Notes under the pieces: model-generated
What the model was told of the DNA's origin: nothing
The model's database searches: none
What the model saw: only the letters and a program-made list of their open reading frames with translations
Position numbers and translations under genes: made by a program
DNA from: Burkholderiales bacterium
Lineage (GTDB): Bacteria; Pseudomonadota; Gammaproteobacteria; Burkholderiales; Burkholderiaceae_C
Assembly (NCBI GenBank): GCA_025358485.1
Contig: JANYJJ010000065.1
Span: 1 to 64,000 of the forward strand
Length of the DNA stretch: 64,000 bases
Reading direction: 5' to 3'
In this document: positions 9,389 through 16,973 of the stretch, in pieces
Layout: every line of letters begins with the position of its first letter
Numbering within the stretch: the first letter of the stretch is position 1

Positions 9389-11647
9389 TTACAGCTTGAT
9401 CTCTAACCGAACCTGCAAATTGACGTAGGTCGGCGCTGTATTCACCGACGTTTCGCGAACGCCCAAAGCGTCCAGGCTGCCGCCGGTGACGTAGTCGCGC
9501 GGGTCGATGTTGCTGAAGGTCGTGCGCAATTGAACGGTGGGGCTGAACACCCACAGCGCATACGCATCGATGCCGATTTTTTTGCCTTGCTCGGCGGTTT
9601 GCACGTCGCTTATTCGCGTGGTGTAGCCCGGCGTCCAATTCAAGTTGCCGCCCAGACTGAGCGGCGTGTTGGGCACGCGGTAATCGGCACCGAAGTTCGC
9701 GGTGTAGCTGGGCTGCTGGTCTAAGCGGTTGTCTGGTCCGGGGACGGTTTGCACGCGCGAACGGAAGAAGCTGAGGTTGCTGCGTATGTCCACCTTCGGG
9801 CCGTCTTCCATCAGCTCTGTCAGCCGAAATTTTGCCTCCAGCTCCAGGCCCTGCGTCACCGCCGCGCCAATGTTCTGCATGCGCGACACATAACGTGGCA
9901 CGTTGGCCCAACTCACGGTTTCCAGTGCGGTTTCGCTTCGCATGTAGTTGCTGATTTGGCGGTGAAAAACATTGGCGCTGAGAAGCCCGCTGCCGGGCAA
10001 ATAGCGCTCAATGGCCACGTCCAAACCGGTGGCCAGCTCAGGCAGCAAATTGGGGTTGCCTGCGCGGTCGACGTTGGTGGGCGTGTTGGCACCCGGGGCC
10101 GGATAACGGTTGTTGATGCTGGGCCGGGCAATCAAGTTTTGCAGCGTCGGCGAACGGTAGCTGCGCGTCAGACTGAAGCGCACTTGGTCTTTGCTCTCTG
10201 GGGCCGGCTTCCACACCGCATGGGCCAGAGGCGTCCACACGCCGCTGGCGTTTTTCACGTCGCCGCCTTGGGTGTTGATGCCTTCCCAGCGCACGCCGGC
10301 GTAGGCGGACCACTGCGGCGAGATCACCCAATCGTCCTGCGCATAAAACGCCAATCGACGCACCGAAGCCTGCACTGCATCGCCGAAATCAAGCAGCAAC
10401 GGCGCGCCGTTTTGCAGCGTGGAGCGGGCGTCGGTGCGGCGGTTGGTTTCCAGTTCGCCGCCTGCTGTCAGGCTGTGCTCACTTTCCAGCGCCTTGAAGA
10501 ATTTGCCGTTCAAGCTGAGGCTGTTTTCAACAGCGCTGGTGCTGTCTTGCAGCGTGCGCACCAAGCTGCCAGCGCTGTTTTCCAGGCGCAAACTTTCACT
10601 GACCGATTTGCTCTGGCCCAGCCCGGCGCGCCACTCCATGCGCTCGCCTTCGCCCAAGCGGCGCGTCCACATGCCGTTCAGCCGCATCAATCGGAAGCTG
10701 CCCTCAGACGCGGTTTCAGCTTGGTCGTAGGGCGCGGGCACGCTGCCCACCGTTTGATTCAACTCACCGTAGCGCTGGGTTTTGCCTTGGCCGTAAATGA
10801 GCAGTGGCATCACGGTGACCGACTCGCCCAAAGCGCCGCGCCACTGCAAGCGGCCGTTGGCTTGTAGGCCTTGGCGGCGCTCGCGCACTTCGCCTTTGTC
10901 GTTTTGGTCCAGAACCACGGCGTTGGTGGTCAAGTCGCGATCCACAGTGGTCGAGCGGCTGTCGTTTTGCCGGTCGTTGCGGTTGGCAGACAGCGAGAAG
11001 TTGTAGTTCAAGCCAGACAAGGTGTCATTGCGCGACCAGGACGCCTGCGGCTGTACGCGGCCGTTTTCTGCCCCAACTGTGAGCTGCACATTGTTCAAGC
11101 GCTTGGTGTAGCCCTCGCGCGTGATGATGTTGACGGTGCCGGCGATGGCGCGGGCACCAGTTTCTGCCGTCGGGGCACGCAAAATTTCGATGCGCTCAAT
11201 TTGCTCGGGCGCCAGCGAATCAATCGAAAAACCAGGCGCAACGCGTTCGCCGTCGAGCAAGATTTGTGTGTAGCCGTTGCCCAAACCGCGCATTCGTATG
11301 GCACCACCCCGCCCCGGGCGGCCTTGCACCGTGACGCCGGGCAAGCGCTTCAGCAAGTCGCCGACGGTGCTGTCGCCAAAGCGCTCGATTTCCTCCCGGC
11401 CGACCACGATTTTCGCGGCGGTGGAATCGCGCCTCAACTGGTTGTCGGTGGCGCGCCCCGCATTGATTTCCACGCGTTGTAAGGTGGTGGCAGCAGGTGC
11501 CGAAGCGGCCGGGGCGGGAGACGGGATTGGAGGAGGTGGAGGTGGATCAGGCTGCGTTTGGGCGCAGGCCAATTGAGCGAATAACAAGCTGATGGCGGCC
11601 GCAAGGGGGCCCAAAAGAACATGCATGGACAGCAGCGAGGTTGGCAT
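9389..11647 (-). CDS. TonB-dependent outer-membrane receptor
   Basis: Outer-membrane gated channel for a siderophore, cobalamin-like or other large ligand, about 752 residues. A signal peptide (ending LACAQ) is followed by a Pro-rich linker and a plug domain with VGDLLKRLPGVTVQG and IRMRGLGNGYTQILLDGERV, then IERIEILRAPTAETGARAIAG. The rest is beta-barrel. The frame extends to 11719, but 11647 (MPTSLLSMHV) or 11626 puts the signal peptide at the N-terminus; no strong ribosome-binding site decides. The protein ends ...RLEIKL rather than in the usual aromatic residue. Ligand unknown and no transport partner is adjacent. Confidence 0.85.
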   Translation of the reverse strand: MPTSLLSMHVLLGPLAAAISLLFAQLACAQTQPDPPPPPPIPSPAPAASAPAATTLQRVEINAGRATDNQLRRDSTAAKIVVGREEIERFGDSTVGDLLKRLPGVTVQGRPGRGGAIRMRGLGNGYTQILLDGERVAPGFSIDSLAPEQIERIEILRAPTAETGARAIAGTVNIITREGYTKRLNNVQLTVGAENGRVQPQASWSRNDTLSGLNYNFSLSANRNDRQNDSRSTTVDRDLTTNAVVLDQNDKGEVRERRQGLQANGRLQWRGALGESVTVMPLLIYGQGKTQRYGELNQTVGSVPAPYDQAETASEGSFRLMRLNGMWTRRLGEGERMEWRAGLGQSKSVSESLRLENSAGSLVRTLQDSTSAVENSLSLNGKFFKALESEHSLTAGGELETNRRTDARSTLQNGAPLLLDFGDAVQASVRRLAFYAQDDWVISPQWSAYAGVRWEGINTQGGDVKNASGVWTPLAHAVWKPAPESKDQVRFSLTRSYRSPTLQNLIARPSINNRYPAPGANTPTNVDRAGNPNLLPELATGLDVAIERYLPGSGLLSANVFHRQISNYMRSETALETVSWANVPRYVSRMQNIGAAVTQGLELEAKFRLTELMEDGPKVDIRSNLSFFRSRVQTVPGPDNRLDQQPSYTANFGADYRVPNTPLSLGGNLNWTPGYTTRISDVQTAEQGKKIGIDAYALWVFSPTVQLRTTFSNIDPRDYVTGGSLDALGVRETSVNTAPTYVNLQVRLEIKL

Positions 11648-11810
11648 CCGCCAAATTATCGGCTTCCTAGGGAGGTGAGCTTTTTGTTGTTTGTTGCCGC
11701 AATGTGGGAATTGAGTCACAAAATAGTGTCTGACTCTGTACCAGACGGGCCAAAACCCCCTGATCGCGGGATGCGCGCCCTGGGTGCTGTCGGTATCTTT
11801 CGGATCAGTA

Positions 11811-11829
11811 GGTAACGCAGATCGTTACC
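11811..11829. promoter_or_regulatory. Perfect inverted repeat in front of the PEP-CTERM gene
   Basis: GGTAACG-cagat-CGTTACC, 7-bp arms with a 5-nt centre, ending 33 bp before the ATG of the PEP-CTERM gene. Position and symmetry fit an operator or a 5' UTR hairpin. The binding factor is unknown. Confidence 0.35.
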
Positions 11830-11862
11830 CGAACCGATACACCCCATTTTTAGGGACTCAAC

Positions 11863-12549
11863 ATGACCAGCTTTCAAATTAAGTCGACAGCCGCAGCAGT
11901 TTTGGCATTTGTTGCTGTGTCAGCTCAAGCTGACACAGTCGCCTTGCCTGACTTTGCATTCAGCTCTGAAGCTGTCACTGTCAACGTCACCGGTGTGACC
12001 CTTGGCACTGTCAATGACAGCGCAGGTGCTTTCAAGACCAGCCTGAATGGTGGCGCTTCTTTCCTGAGCTATTGCATCGATTTGACTCAACCCGCAGCAC
12101 TTTACGGCTCCGATTCGAGTTACACCCGCATTGCCGGCGGAAGCTACAGTTTTGCCAACTCGGGTGCGGCTACCAACCTGAGCAAGTTGTTCACGTTCGC
12201 TGGTTCTTTGGTGAACAGCGCACCCACGTCAGCGGCTTTCCAACTGGCTGTTTGGGAAATCGTCTACGAGTCTCCGTCTAATACGTACTCGATGGGCTCG
12301 GGCCGCGCAGTGTTTGGCCCTGGTCAAGGCAATGCCACAACCATCGCCTTGGCTGACAGCTGGCTCAGCGCGCTCGGCACCACGACTGCAACCGCTCCAA
12401 TTTCTATCTTGTCCAGCGCGAGCAGCCAAGATTTGGTTTATGGCGGCGCAACGGCCCCAATCCCAGAGCCATCAACCTACGCGTTAATGATTGCCGGTCT
12501 GGGTGCCTTGGGTTTTGTCGCGCGTCGTCGCTCGAACAAGCAAGCCTGA
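11863..12549 (+). CDS. PEP-CTERM-anchored exported protein, possible thioester domain
   Basis: Exported surface or matrix protein, 228 residues. Signal peptide to about residue 23 (VSAQA-D), a Ser/Thr/Ala-rich body, then the PEP-CTERM sorting tail PIPEPSTYALMIAGLGAL and a basic end FVARRRSNKQA, which is recognised and cleaved by exosortase. No exosortase is in the window. The only cysteine (C71 in SYCIDL) and the motif AFQLAVWEI (Q127) resemble the Cys and Gln of internal-thioester adhesin domains; this is inference. It is followed by its own terminator, so it is probably monocistronic. Confidence 0.85.
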   Translation: MTSFQIKSTAAAVLAFVAVSAQADTVALPDFAFSSEAVTVNVTGVTLGTVNDSAGAFKTSLNGGASFLSYCIDLTQPAALYGSDSSYTRIAGGSYSFANSGAATNLSKLFTFAGSLVNSAPTSAAFQLAVWEIVYESPSNTYSMGSGRAVFGPGQGNATTIALADSWLSALGTTTATAPISILSSASSQDLVYGGATAPIPEPSTYALMIAGLGALGFVARRRSNKQA

Positions 12550-12570
12550 TCCGGCTTTCCTTGCATTTAG

Positions 12571-12597
12571 AAAAGGGCAGCTTTGGCTGCCCTTTTT
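12571..12597 (+). terminator. Rho-independent terminator of the PEP-CTERM gene
   Basis: Perfect hairpin AAAAGGGCAGC-tttg-GCTGCCCTTTT with a following T run, 21 bp after the stop codon. Confidence 0.9.
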
Positions 12598-12709
12598 TCA
12601 TGGTGTTGACGTAAATCAGGACGGGCCATTCGTCAGCTTTTGGCATGATGCGGGGTTGGTCACGGGAACCTGCCGGACCGAGCCCACAAACACAACCAAG
12701 AGAGACAAC

Positions 12710-13726
12710 ATGGCACTTGATTCCTCCCTGCGCGGGCTAAGCCGCCGTCGCTTGCTGCAATGCACCGCCGGTACTGCTGCCATCTTGGGCAGCCCGTTGA
12801 TAGCGCAGAACGTGTTCGGTCAAAACAGCTGGCCCAACCGGCCGGTCAACATCATCGTGCCGTTCCCGGTGGGTGGCGGCACAGACGCTTTTGCGCGGCC
12901 GCTGTCGGCGGTGCTTAGCAAAAACCTCGGCAAGCAAGTGCTCATCGACAACAAAGGCGGCGCGGGCGGCACTTTGGGTGCGTCGTTGGCCGCCAAGGCC
13001 GCGCCCGATGGCTACAACTTTTTCATGGGCGCGGTTCACCACGCCATCGCACCGTCGATGTACCCCAAGCTGGACTACAACATCGAAACGGATTTCATCC
13101 CTGTTGGTTTGATCGGCAGCGTGCCGCAGGTGGTGGTGGTGAACCCGCAGCGCATAGCAGCCACCAACTTGAAAGAGCTGGTCGAGTTGTTGCGCAAAAA
13201 CCCTGGCAAATTCAACTACGGTTCGGCCGGGAACGGCACTTCGCACCATTTGGCGGGCGAGTTGTTCAAGCTGCAAACCAAAACCTTCATCACCCACATT
13301 CCTTACCGGGGCGCAGGCCCGGCTTTGCAGGATTTGATTGCGGGTCAAGTCGATTTGATGTTTGACGGCTTGGCTTCATCGGCCACGCACATCAAAAGTG
13401 GGCGTATCAAAGCGCTGGCCGTCGCGTCGACCAAACGCGCGCCCGGTTTTGCCGATGTGCCGACCAGCGTGGACGGCGGCGTGCCCGCTTACCAAGTGGC
13501 CACCTGGTACGGGCTGTGGGCTCCTAAAGGAACGCCGAAAGAAATGATCGACCGCATGCGCGCCGAGCTCAGCAAGGCCCTCACGTCTGAAGACTTGGTG
13601 AAGATTTGGAACGGCATTGGTGCCGAAACGCCTGACCTGTACGGCGATGCGTTCGGCAAGTTTGTGAACCTAGAGATCAAGCGCTGGGCCGAGGTGGTGA
13701 AGGGCTCGGGCGCGAAGCTGGATTGA
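12710..13726 (+). CDS. Bug/TctC-family periplasmic substrate-binding protein
   Basis: Tripartite-tricarboxylate-transporter type receptor, 338 residues. The start at ATG 12710 gives a Tat-like signal (LSRRRLLQCTAGTAAILGSP). Family hallmarks are RPVNIIVPFPVGGGTDAFAR near residue 44, DNKGGAGGTLGA near 80 and YGSAGNGTSHHLAGELFK near 170. Betaproteobacteria carry many such receptors without an adjacent membrane partner; none is here. The gene directly downstream is malonyl-CoA synthetase (8-bp gap), which suggests malonate or a related dicarboxylate as ligand. This is inference. Confidence 0.87.
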   Translation: MALDSSLRGLSRRRLLQCTAGTAAILGSPLIAQNVFGQNSWPNRPVNIIVPFPVGGGTDAFARPLSAVLSKNLGKQVLIDNKGGAGGTLGASLAAKAAPDGYNFFMGAVHHAIAPSMYPKLDYNIETDFIPVGLIGSVPQVVVVNPQRIAATNLKELVELLRKNPGKFNYGSAGNGTSHHLAGELFKLQTKTFITHIPYRGAGPALQDLIAGQVDLMFDGLASSATHIKSGRIKALAVASTKRAPGFADVPTSVDGGVPAYQVATWYGLWAPKGTPKEMIDRMRAELSKALTSEDLVKIWNGIGAETPDLYGDAFGKFVNLEIKRWAEVVKGSGAKLD

Positions 13727-13734
13727 TCTCGGCG

Positions 13735-15282
13735 ATGAACCACAACTTGTTTGCGGCGCTGCGCGCTGGATTTCCCGAAGATCTGAGCGAATGTGCTGTG
13801 CAGACTGCCGACGGAGCTGCGCTGTTCTACACCTGGCGCGACCTTGAGTTGGCGACGGCCAAGATCGCCAATTTGCTTGAATCGCTGGACTTGCCAGTAG
13901 GTTCGCGCGTGGCCGTGCAAACGGAAAAATCAGTCGAAGCCATGATGCTGTACTTGGCCGTGCTGCGCGCAGGTTTGGTTTACCTGCCGCTGAACACGGC
14001 CTACCAATCGACTGAGGTCGAGTACTTCATTGCGAATGCCGAACCGGCTGTGGTGGTGTGTTCGGGCCGCAACTTTGGCTGGTTCAGCAAGCTGGCTTTC
14101 ACAGCAGGCACGGCCCACGTTTTCACGTTGAACGAAGACCGCACCGGCAGCTTGTTGCAGCGCGCTGCGCATCACAGCGATCAACACACGCCCGCTGTGA
14201 AAAGTGCCGACGACATGGCCGCCATTTTGTACACCAGCGGCACCACGGGGCGCAGCAAAGGCGCGATGTTGAGTCACGGCAATTTGCTGAGCAATGCACG
14301 CACTTTGCAAAGCCACTGGGGCTGGCAGCGCGGCGATGTGTTGATCCACGCGCTGCCCATCTTTCACGTGCACGGCTTGTTTGTGGCGATCCACGGCGCG
14401 TTGCTGAACGGCAGCAAGATGATCTGGTTCAGTCAGTTCAACGCCGTGGCCGTGGCTGCGCGTTTGCCCGAGGCCACGGTGTTCATGGGCGTGCCTACTT
14501 TGTATGTGCGCTTGTTGGCCGAGCCTGGTTTGAGCGCAGAAGCCTGTCGTCGCATGCGCTTGTTTGTGGCCGGTTCGGCGCCGCTGTTGGCCGAGACCTT
14601 CAAGGCTTGGCGCGAGCGCACCGGCCACACGATTTTGGAACGCTACGGCATGAGCGAGACGGTGATGCTCACGTCCAATCCGTACTCGGCAGCCGACGGT
14701 GAACGCCGCGCGGGCACGGTGGGCTTGCCCTTGCCGGGTGTGGTGTTGCGCGTGATGAACGAACGCGGCTCAACGTGCGCGGTAGACGACATCGGCGGCA
14801 TCGAAGTGCGTGGCCCCAATGTGTTCAGTGGCTACTGGAAAATGCCAGAGAAGACAGCGGAAGAATTCAGCACCGATGCAACGGGTCAGCGTTGGTTCAA
14901 AACCGGTGATGTGGGCAAGGTCGATGCGTTCGGCGTGGTCACCATCGTTGGCCGCAGCAAAGACCTCATCATCACCGGCGGCTACAACGTCTACCCGGCT
15001 GAGATTGAGGGCTACCTGAACGACATGCCCGGTGTGGCCGAGAGCGCGGTGATAGGCACGCCCCATGCGGATTTTGGCGAGGCGGTTATCGCCGTCGTGG
15101 TGGCGTGTGCGGGCGCATCGCCCGATGCGTCAGCCATGGTGGCGAGTTTGAAAGCCCGCATCGCCAACTTCAAAGTGCCCAAGCGTATTTTTGTTGTCAG
15201 CGAACTGCCACGCAATGCCATGGGCAAGGTGCAAAAGAACCTGCTGCGCGACGAACACAAAGCGCTGTTTGCAGCCGCTTGA
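13735..15282 (+). CDS. matB: Malonyl-CoA synthetase (AMP-forming acyl-CoA ligase)
   Basis: Activates malonate to malonyl-CoA with ATP and CoA, 515 residues. P-loop YTSGTTGRSKGAMLSHGN near 166, LPIFHVHGLFVAIHGALL near 207, ERYGMSETVMLTSNPY near 303, KTGDVG near 387, GGYNVYPAEIEGYLND near 415, and the catalytic lysine in LPRNAMGKVQKN near 496. HVHGLFVA and GMSETVMLTSNPY fit the MatB group. The ORF can start at TTG 13723, but ATG 13735 is preferred. It probably forms an operon with the Bug receptor. Malonyl-CoA decarboxylase is not in the window, so the product may feed fatty-acid synthesis. Confidence 0.85.
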   Translation: MNHNLFAALRAGFPEDLSECAVQTADGAALFYTWRDLELATAKIANLLESLDLPVGSRVAVQTEKSVEAMMLYLAVLRAGLVYLPLNTAYQSTEVEYFIANAEPAVVVCSGRNFGWFSKLAFTAGTAHVFTLNEDRTGSLLQRAAHHSDQHTPAVKSADDMAAILYTSGTTGRSKGAMLSHGNLLSNARTLQSHWGWQRGDVLIHALPIFHVHGLFVAIHGALLNGSKMIWFSQFNAVAVAARLPEATVFMGVPTLYVRLLAEPGLSAEACRRMRLFVAGSAPLLAETFKAWRERTGHTILERYGMSETVMLTSNPYSAADGERRAGTVGLPLPGVVLRVMNERGSTCAVDDIGGIEVRGPNVFSGYWKMPEKTAEEFSTDATGQRWFKTGDVGKVDAFGVVTIVGRSKDLIITGGYNVYPAEIEGYLNDMPGVAESAVIGTPHADFGEAVIAVVVACAGASPDASAMVASLKARIANFKVPKRIFVVSELPRNAMGKVQKNLLRDEHKALFAAA

Positions 15283-15290
15283 AGGCGTCG

Positions 15291-16640
15291 CTAACTGTTT
15301 CTCAACCGGGCAAAGCCCGCCGCAAACAACAGCGGCAGCATCGCCACCAAACTCCAACCCGGCCCGCCCACGGTGCGCCACCAAGCCAGTTGCGTTGCGA
15401 ATTCTGGTGTGCCGGGCGGCAGTGACAAGCCGGCCATCATCACCCCCAACGCTGCCAGCGCGAGCCACCGCGATGGCGGTCGGCGCTTTGAACTTGAGCC
15501 TGTGCCGGGCAAAGCGAACAGCACAGACAGCACTGCAAACGCCATGAGCAGCAACACCAAATGGCGTGGGTTGGTTTGAGGGCTGAAGGCCAACGCCAGG
15601 GCCATCAGCGCCGCCCATTCCAAGGCCACCACAGCGCAGTAGGGCGGGGTTGACTGTTCGAGGGCGCGCGGCCACTTGAACACTGGCACGCCGAAGCGTC
15701 GGTACACAAGCACCAGAACGGCAAGCGCCACTGCTGCAGCGGCGGCGGTCAACCACCATTTCAACGAGGCTGCCGCATCAAGCCCCACGATGCGCGCCAT
15801 GCCGCTGGTGATGGACAAGCTGTGGCCAACGGTCAGCGCATCGATGTTGGCGGCTTGGGCGGCGTGGGCGGCTTGGGTGGTCTGCACCTTGATGCCCAGC
15901 AGTTGCGCGATGCCAGCAGACGCGGTGGCCCAATGCTGCAGGTTGGTTGTCCAGCCTGTGTAGACGGCGGGCAGCAATGCAAACAAAACGATGCCCAGCA
16001 CAAACCATCCGGCTGCCGTGAAGCGGCGGCGCAGTAGCAAGTAAGGCAAGTAAATCAGCGGCAGGTATTTGATGTTCACCGCCAAACCCAACATCAGCCC
16101 CGCCCATATCGGACGGCGATCGAGCCAGCACAGCGCAAGCAAAGTGGCGGCCAACATGGGCACATTGGTTTGCCACATTTGCAGCTCACTGCGAAGGCGC
16201 GGCGCGGCCAGCACGGTGGTCAGCGCCACCACGGCCAACATCTCGCTCAACGGCCGATCCAAGCTGAAGCGACGCATGGCTTCTTTGCAGGCGACGACGG
16301 TGCACATCAAGGCCAGCGCCATGTTCAGCGCCAGCATGATGAATGCGGCCGCGTGAACAGACACAAAGCTCAGCGGCATGAAGAGGAAGGCGATCAGCGG
16401 CGGATAGATGTAGCCGCGCACGCCCGAGGTGTAAGGGTCTAGGCCCTCACGCATGGCTTTGGCCGCGCGGTAGAAATGCTCGAAGTCACCGCAGCCAGTG
16501 ACGAACTCATGGGCAAAGCCCGAATACGGCGCACCGTGAACGCGGTGCGAAGTCACCACCCAGAACCATGTGTAGGCCAACAGCAACACGGCCACGGCAA
16601 TCCAGCCGCGCTTGCCGAACTGCTGAGTTGATCCGCTCAT
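15291..16640 (-). CDS. GT87-type (DUF2029) polyprenol-linked sugar transferase-like membrane protein
   Basis: Integral membrane protein of about 449 residues with roughly ten to twelve hydrophobic helices. The N-terminal loop has GCGDFEHFYRAAKAMREGLD, followed by YTSGVRGYIYPPLIAFLFMP. This layout (acidic residues after the first helix, YxYPP motif) matches glycosyltransferase family 87, whose known members are mannosyltransferases using polyprenyl-phosphate sugars. Substrate unknown. ATG 16640 is preferred over the GTG two codons upstream. It ends tail-to-tail with matB, 8 bp apart. Confidence 0.75.
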   Translation of the reverse strand: MSGSTQQFGKRGWIAVAVLLLAYTWFWVVTSHRVHGAPYSGFAHEFVTGCGDFEHFYRAAKAMREGLDPYTSGVRGYIYPPLIAFLFMPLSFVSVHAAAFIMLALNMALALMCTVVACKEAMRRFSLDRPLSEMLAVVALTTVLAAPRLRSELQMWQTNVPMLAATLLALCWLDRRPIWAGLMLGLAVNIKYLPLIYLPYLLLRRRFTAAGWFVLGIVLFALLPAVYTGWTTNLQHWATASAGIAQLLGIKVQTTQAAHAAQAANIDALTVGHSLSITSGMARIVGLDAAASLKWWLTAAAAAVALAVLVLVYRRFGVPVFKWPRALEQSTPPYCAVVALEWAALMALALAFSPQTNPRHLVLLLMAFAVLSVLFALPGTGSSSKRRPPSRWLALAALGVMMAGLSLPPGTPEFATQLAWWRTVGGPGWSLVAMLPLLFAAGFARLRNS

Positions 16641-16661
16641 GCGCACTGCTTCGAGCGAGTT

Positions 16662-16838
16662 TTACTTTGAGGCGGCTGGTGCAGGAATCGCAGGCGCAGA
16701 AGCGGCGGGAGCCGGTGCTGCATGAACCGCGTCGGCACCGTGCTTCTCGCCGCCCATGTCGATGTCAGCACCGCTCTTTTTCATGATGAACAAACCGAGC
16801 GCTGCGAAGGCGACAAAGGCCAAAAAAATTTTCCACAT
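16662..16838 (-). CDS. Small single-pass membrane protein
   Basis: 58 residues: MWKIFLAFVAFAALGLFIM membrane helix at the N-terminus, then a short basic/acidic stretch (KKSGADIDMGGEKHG) and an Ala/Pro-rich tail. AGGA lies 8 nt in front of ATG 16838, better than the start three codons upstream. No family recognised. It precedes the GT87-like gene by 21 bp and is probably cotranscribed with it. Confidence 0.6.
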   Translation of the reverse strand: MWKIFLAFVAFAALGLFIMKKSGADIDMGGEKHGADAVHAAPAPAASAPAIPAPAASK

Positions 16839-16870
16839 GACGGGCATCCTAGTTAGTAGGTTTTAGGGAT

Positions 16871-16922
16871 CGAATTGACAAAACGAATTGACAAAACGGA
16901 TTGACAAAACGAATCGACAAAA
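16871..16922. repeat. Four tandem copies of a 13-nt unit
   Basis: CGAATTGACAAAA repeated four times without spacers; copies 1 and 2 are identical, copies 3 and 4 differ by one base each. It lies between a small membrane-protein gene and the terminator of the MHS transporter gene. Confidence 0.9.
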
Positions 16923-16926
16923 GAAA

Positions 16927-16954
16927 CGGGGCACACCGCAAGCGGTGTGCCCCG
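16927..16954 (-). terminator. Terminator of the MHS transporter gene
   Basis: Perfect 12-bp stem CGGGGCACACCG / CGGTGTGCCCCG with a 4-nt loop. On the minus strand it is followed by the T-rich GTTTCTTTTGTC. It lies 20 bp after the transporter stop codon. Confidence 0.85.
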
Positions 16955-16973
16955 AGAGACTGGCAAAGCCAAA

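Noticed and set aside
8223-9428. Long + strand frame of 401 codons
   Set aside because: Shadow of the binding-protein gene caused by high GC at third codon positions.
12606-12621. Second copy of the mccB-type ACGT palindrome (TTGACGTAAATCA)
   Set aside because: Only one half matches; no dyad and no leucine gene downstream.
16871-16922. CRISPR array
   Set aside because: Units are only 13 nt, directly adjacent, with no spacers and no cas genes.
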